NCBI RefSeq assembly: GCF_002285795.1
Contig: NZ_CP022961.1
Span: forward strand, 62,001 to 126,000
DNA: 64,000 bases
Direction of reading: 5' to 3'
Source: Plantactinospora sp. KBS50
GTDB taxonomy: Bacteria; Actinomycetota; Actinomycetes; Mycobacteriales; Micromonosporaceae
This document shows positions 60,878-64,000 of this stretch, one piece after another (the stretch's first letter is position 1; the number at the start of each line of letters is the position of its first letter). Position numbers and translations under genes: made by a program. Under the pieces are notes generated by a model. That model was not told the origin of the DNA, did no database searches, and worked only from the letters and a program-made list of their open reading frames with translations.

Positions 60878-61010
60878 CTGGGAGGTGGTGGACGGGCCAG
60901 GGCCTGCCTTTGCCTGCTCGTTAGCAGAGCGAACCGCCGAAGCAAGGAGGGTGACCCGTGATGTACGTCTCTATTCGATGTATGGCGATGGCTTGCTGAT
61001 CGGTGAAAGT

Positions 61011-61187
61011 TCGTCCACAGGACTGCCCACAGGTCTACCCACAAGGGGCAAGCGTCTTGCTTGTTCTCAAGAGCTCGTGAAATGCGAGCAAATCACCACA
61101 AAGCAGTAATCGAACACGTGTCCTGCCGTGATTCATCTGAGTGCCTGTGGAAAACTGATCACAGTTTCTACATGTGCCTGTGGAAAA
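61011..61187. repeat. Cluster of DnaA-box-like motifs
   Basis: TCGTCCACA (61011-61019), TGCCCACA (61024-61031), TACCCACA (61036-61043) and two TGTGGAAAA (61146-61154, 61179-61187; TTTTCCACA on the other strand). The last two sit in a repeated 15-mer, GTGCCTGTGGAAAAC. Confidence 0.4.
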
Positions 61188-61295
61188 CCTGCGGACCTAC
61201 TACATGTTGGGTTGAGGTGGCTTGGCTCGCGTTCCGCGTGTCGCCCCTTGCTCCCTAGATCCCCGAGGCATAGCCTGATCCCCCAGAAGCACGAA

Positions 61296-61333
61296 AGACC
61301 TGGCGAGTGCCAGGTTGGGCACTCACCAGGTCT
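61296..61333. terminator. 16-bp hairpin before the YjzC-like gene
   Basis: Arms 61296-61311 and 61318-61333 pair with one mismatch around AGGTTG. It could be a terminator or part of the leader of the downstream gene. Confidence 0.5.
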
Positions 61334-61430
61334 GCACTTCGGAAGAGTTCGGACTGTACCGGATGTCGCCTCCTGACGCGAGGGTGGCCTCTCTGAGTTT
61401 GCCCCGCTGCTCGGAGAGGAGGTGACGAAG

Positions 61431-61607
61431 TTGGCGAAGTCGAACCCGTTGAACCCGGGCAACCCCGCCCCGAAGTCCGGTCAGTACCGGCCGAGCAAGG
61501 GTGGTGCTGAAACCACGGTTCCTAAGGGGAAGACGCTTCCGCCCACCCCGAAGGGTGGACCGTGGAAGCTTGTCGACCCGTCGAAGAACAAGAGCGGCCG
61601 TGGCTGA
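61431..61607 (+). CDS. Small YjzC-like protein
   Basis: A 58-residue basic protein (MAKSNPLNPGNPAPKSGQY, then RPSKGGAETTVPKGKTLPP and PTPKGGPWKLVDPSKN). The pattern of a Gly-x-Tyr near the start, a GGxE/ETTV centre, KGxxLPPTP and a Trp-x-Leu-Val end resembles the YjzC family of small proteins with unknown role. I chose TTG 61431, with GGAGG 8 nt upstream, over GTG 61422, which overlaps that site. It lies in the island and a hairpin follows it. Confidence 0.65.
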   Translation: MAKSNPLNPGNPAPKSGQYRPSKGGAETTVPKGKTLPPTPKGGPWKLVDPSKNKSGRG

Positions 61608-61633
61608 GTTCTAGCCGCCCGGCATAGCTTCAA

Positions 61634-61667
61634 GCGGTCCATGCTGTCGCGTCACGGCATGGACCGC
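61634..61667 (+). terminator. Terminator after the YjzC-like gene
   Basis: GCGGTCCATGC (61634-61644) and GCATGGACCGC (61657-61667) pair over 12 nt, followed by CTTCGTTGTT. Confidence 0.8.
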
Positions 61668-61702
61668 CTTCGTTGTTGGCCAATGCCGTGCACTCAGGGG
61701 GC

Positions 61703-62122
61703 ATGGTGGAAGATCAGATCTTGGAGCCTGCGGGCACGACCTACAAGGACTGGCTCGGGTCGGCAGCCGCAGAGGACAGTTTCATCAAGGGGGCTGGCAA
61801 CCTCTACAAGCTCGCCGGGCTCGATCACGACAAGTGGTCCATCCTGGCTATCGATGTGTATACGTTCAGTCACGGAGCGCCGTCCGATTGGCAGGTCTCC
61901 GTCTATGCGGTCGACCGGGCAAATGTCACTCCCGACAACTACGACGGGTTGAAGGCGCTGGAGGCCGAACAGGGATCGGTTCCGGTCACCGAGTTCAAGC
62001 TGGACAACGTCTCCTTGGAAGACGTAGTCCGCTGCATGAAGGTGATGCACGTGCAGCTTACGAGGCATAATTTCCGGCGGCTCAACATCGTTGACCGAGC
62101 GAACTTCCCGCCGCAGGACTAA
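61703..62122 (+). CDS. Hypothetical soluble protein of the island
   Basis: A 139-residue protein, no signal peptide or membrane helix. It has mixed alpha/beta character (KWSILAIDVYTFSHGAPSDW, VSVYAVDRANVTPDNYDGL) and a basic C-terminus (VQLTRHNFRRLNIVDR). I do not recognise a family. It uses more A and T at third positions than the core genes, consistent with acquisition. The ATG at 61703 follows CAGGGGG; an earlier TTG at 61673 is possible. Confidence 0.6.
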   Translation: MVEDQILEPAGTTYKDWLGSAAAEDSFIKGAGNLYKLAGLDHDKWSILAIDVYTFSHGAPSDWQVSVYAVDRANVTPDNYDGLKALEAEQGSVPVTEFKLDNVSLEDVVRCMKVMHVQLTRHNFRRLNIVDRANFPPQD

Positions 62123-62224
62123 ACGTGGCAGAACCCGGCGTGCCCGTTGTAGCGGTCAACATGGGGCGTGGGCGGCGAAGTGACGCACTGGCGTGGGCGC
62201 GAGGCTGATGGGTCCCATTGACGA

Positions 62225-63687
62225 GGTTTACAGGCTCTTCGAAGTTGAGCGGGGTGCGCTGATCGATCCGGCCCGGAGATGAGGGCTCGCAGCCCTTGGG
62301 TGATCATCTGAGTGTCGAGTTCGGATGATCACAAGTAAAGAGCTGCGAGCATGGTCAACGATACGACCCGGCTGCTGGGCCTGGACGGCCTGGTGGTGGA
62401 TCGGGTCGAGCTGCACCCGGATGGTTCCCCCATCGTCCACCTGTCCACCGGTAGCGAGCAGGCACAATGCTGCCCTCAGTGCGGTGTCCGGGCCGCCCGG
62501 GTCAAGGGCTGGGTGTTCACCTGGCCCCGGGATCTGCCGGTGGCCGGACGCACCACGCGGTTGCGGTGGCGTAAACGCCGCTGGTACTGCGATCAGCCCG
62601 GATGCCCGCGCACGTCGTTCACCGAACACGTGCCACAGATCCCGGCACGGGCACGGATCACCGTCCGGTTGCGGCAGGCGGCCGGCGCGGCGGTCGCCGA
62701 CGGCAACCGAACGATCGTGCAGGCCGCCCGTGATCTGGGCATGTCCTGGCCAGTCGTCGCGGCCGCGTTCACCGCGCACACCGCAGCGGTGCTGCCGGCC
62801 GAGCCCGAACCGGTGAGCGTGCTGGGCATCGACGAGGTCCGCCGAGGCAAACCTCGCTGGATCTTCGACGAGGTCACCGCGTCGTGGACCACCACCGTCG
62901 ACCGCTGGCACGTCGGCTTCTGCGATCTCGTCGGCGGGCAGGGTCTACTCGCCCAGGTCGAAGGCCGGACCAGCAAGGCGGTGACCGACTGGCTCACCCA
63001 ACGCCCCGCCGCCTGGCGTCAACACGTCCAGGCCGTCGCGATCGACATGTGTACCGTGTTCAAGGCCGCCGTCCGCGAGGCGCTGCCGCACGCGACGCTG
63101 GTCGTGGACCACTTCCACGTCGTCCAGCTGGCCAACCGGGCCGTCACCGAGGTCCGCCGCCGCATGACAGTCACACACCGCGGCCGGCGCGGCCGGGCCA
63201 CCGACCCGGAGTGGCAGCAACGCAACCGGCTGACCAGGTCAGCAGCCCGCATGCGCGCCGAGCACGTCGACCGGCTGGCCGACACCCTCAGCAACCTGCC
63301 GGCGAAGATCGGCGCACCGATCCTGACGGCCTGGAACGCCAAGGAAGACCTGCTCGACCTACTCGCACTCGCCCGCACCCACCCGAACCGGGAAACCACC
63401 GCCCGGCTGCTGCACCGCTTCTACACCCGCTGCGCCGACTCTGACCTGCCCGAACTCCACCGGCTCGCCACCACGATCGAGACCTGGTGGCCGGAAATCC
63501 TCGCGTTCCTGCACACCGGCATCACCAACGCCGGCTCCGAAGGAACCAACCGGGTCATCAAGACCGTCGCCCGCGACGCCTACGGATTCCGTAACCCCGA
63601 AAACCAGCGGCTACGCACCCGCGCCGCCACCACCCGCCGCCACCGCAGACACCTCAACCCCGCTTAACTTCGAAGAGCCGGTTTACA
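62225..63687 (+). mobile_element. Intact ISL3-family insertion sequence with 8-bp target duplication
   Basis: The element is 62233-63679 (1447 bp). The 23-bp terminal inverted repeats (62233-62255 and 63657-63679) differ at one base and start GGCTCTTCGAAGTT. The 8-bp direct repeat GGTTTACA flanks it on both sides (62225-62232 and 63680-63687). ISL3 elements duplicate 8 bp. The right repeat overlaps the last codons of the transposase. Confidence 0.96.
62351..63667 (+). CDS. ISL3-family transposase
   Basis: A 438-residue transposase. An N-terminal zinc-ribbon (CCPQCGVRAAR, then WYCDQPGCPRTSF) and an HTH (RTIVQAARDLGMSWPVV) precede a DDE domain with Asp in VLGIDEVR, Asp in AVAIDMCTVF and Glu in NAGSEGTNRVIKTVAR, followed by DAYGFRNPEN. 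The frame is complete and the ends of the element are intact, so it is probably active. The ATG lies near the left terminal repeat; the stop lies inside the right one. Confidence 0.95.
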   Translation: MVNDTTRLLGLDGLVVDRVELHPDGSPIVHLSTGSEQAQCCPQCGVRAARVKGWVFTWPRDLPVAGRTTRLRWRKRRWYCDQPGCPRTSFTEHVPQIPARARITVRLRQAAGAAVADGNRTIVQAARDLGMSWPVVAAAFTAHTAAVLPAEPEPVSVLGIDEVRRGKPRWIFDEVTASWTTTVDRWHVGFCDLVGGQGLLAQVEGRTSKAVTDWLTQRPAAWRQHVQAVAIDMCTVFKAAVREALPHATLVVDHFHVVQLANRAVTEVRRRMTVTHRGRRGRATDPEWQQRNRLTRSAARMRAEHVDRLADTLSNLPAKIGAPILTAWNAKEDLLDLLALARTHPNRETTARLLHRFYTRCADSDLPELHRLATTIETWWPEILAFLHTGITNAGSEGTNRVIKTVARDAYGFRNPENQRLRTRAATTRRHRRHLNPA

Positions 63688-63912
63688 ACCCTGCTGCTCA
63701 CCGGTCCAGACAGGAGATCCAGGTACAGGACGAACGCATGGAAGCCGTTCCGTCGGCAGACGATCGTCTCCGGCGTGATTGATGCCTCCGGCGGCTGGAT
63801 TGTTGACGATCGGTGCCGCAGTGGCGTGCCATGTTCATCGCGGTCGTCGCGGTAAGGGTGTGCCGCCGGTGCGACTACGCTGAACCGGCTTGAGGATCCC
63901 GGGGTGGGCGAC

Positions 63913-64000
63913 ATGACGCGTGAGATCTGTGAGGTCGTCATCACGGCCGACAACGCGGACTGGCTGGTGGAGTTCAGTCGCCGGCTCGTCGGTGACCGGC
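63913..64000 (+). CDS. CutA-like divalent-cation tolerance protein, N-terminal part
   Basis: Only about 29 residues are inside the window: MTREICEVVITADNADWLVEF followed by SRRLVGDR. The beginning fits actinobacterial CutA1 proteins (small trimeric ferredoxin-like proteins tied to copper tolerance), which start with a strand such as EVVITA and a helix containing RRLVEDRL. ATG 63913 is preceded by GGGGTGGG; GTG 63904 is an alternative start. The rest lies outside. Confidence 0.55.
   Translation, partial: MTREICEVVITADNADWLVEFSRRLVGDR

Larger units (their letters stand above)
60731..61430. other. 700-bp gap in the island without a convincing gene
   Basis: It holds a 12-bp inverted repeat, an IS110 right-end-like relic, five DnaA-box-like motifs and a 16-bp hairpin, all listed separately. 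It is richer in A and T than the core regions. Short open frames here show no family features. Confidence 0.6.
62208..63782 (+). pseudogene. Small ORF split by the ISL3 element
   Basis: Removing the ISL3 element and one copy of its 8-bp duplication joins 62208-62232 to 63688-63782. This gives an open frame of 39 residues (MGPIDEVYNPAAHRSRQEIQ, then VQDERMEAVPSADDRLRRD) with GAGG before the ATG. It is hydrophilic and of unknown function. The clean join shows that the insertion is recent and broke this frame. Confidence 0.6.

Noticed and set aside
60885-61258. Short plus-strand frames in the island gap
   Set aside because: They overlap the DnaA-box-like repeats, have no ribosome sites and show no family features.
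63654-63953. Minus-strand frame over the right ISL3 flank
   Set aside because: It crosses the insertion boundary and the target duplication, so it cannot be an old gene. It also opposes the CutA-like start.

Overview
The window is about 64 kb of very GC-rich (roughly 70% or more) DNA from an actinomycete, most likely a member of the Micromonosporaceae. The evidence is the codon bias, frequent GTG starts, many start/stop overlaps of the GTGA or ATGA type, and the order tRNA-Leu, fhaA, fhaB, pstP, rodA, pbpA, pknA, pknB, pabA/trpG, class E sortase, crgA. In Streptomyces and its relatives this block lies close to oriC. A near-perfect ParB parS-like site at 1683-1698 fits an origin-proximal position.

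Layout. 1-6.2 kb: end of a two-component system, a YbaK-type deacylase remnant, SufE, a CBS-domain protein, a divergent prolyl-tRNA synthetase paralogue, an SGNH hydrolase and an SseA sulfurtransferase. 6.3-9.2 kb: a VanZ-like protein coupled to a membrane-anchored alpha/beta hydrolase. 9.4-15.7 kb: a leucine/branched-chain acyl-CoA catabolic cluster (TetR regulator, biotin carboxylase, HMG-CoA lyase, carboxyltransferase, acyl-CoA dehydrogenase). 15.9-27 kb: an MMPL transporter, an XRE/NB-ARC regulator, a divergent MarR-YceI pair, a glutamate-cysteine-ligase-like enzyme and PASTA/membrane proteins. 27.5-32.3 kb: an XRE-DUF5753/DUF397 pair, hypothetical proteins, an epimerase plus WecG/TagA glycosyltransferase, and tRNA-Leu. 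32.5-46.3 kb: the Ser/Thr kinase, cell-wall growth and sortase region. 46.5-57.5 kb: an EtfD-like Fe-S membrane oxidoreductase, two CNNM/CorC-type proteins, two NlpC/P60 endopeptidases (one under a c-di-AMP riboswitch), an N-acetylmuramoyl-L-alanine amidase and a secreted M43-type protease. 57.8-64 kb: a decayed island behind tRNA-Gly, with a fused FtsK/integrase remnant of an integrative conjugative element, an IS110 element with a candidate bridge-RNA region, an ISL3 element with intact 8-bp target duplications, small genes, and the start of a CutA-like gene.

How the genes work together. The 32.5-46 kb block links peptidoglycan synthesis (RodA, PbpA) to PASTA-kinase signalling (PknA, PknB, PstP, FHA proteins) and septation (CrgA). 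The peptidoglycan hydrolases at 51-56 kb remodel the same wall. Acyl-CoA dehydrogenase electrons from the 9-16 kb cluster could pass through ETF to the EtfD-like protein at 46.5 kb.

Three otherwise intact genes (SGNH hydrolase, HMG-CoA lyase, fhaB) each lack one base inside a run of G or C. This looks more like sequencing error than real decay. Several genes have short tandem repeats that begin at or over their own stop codon.
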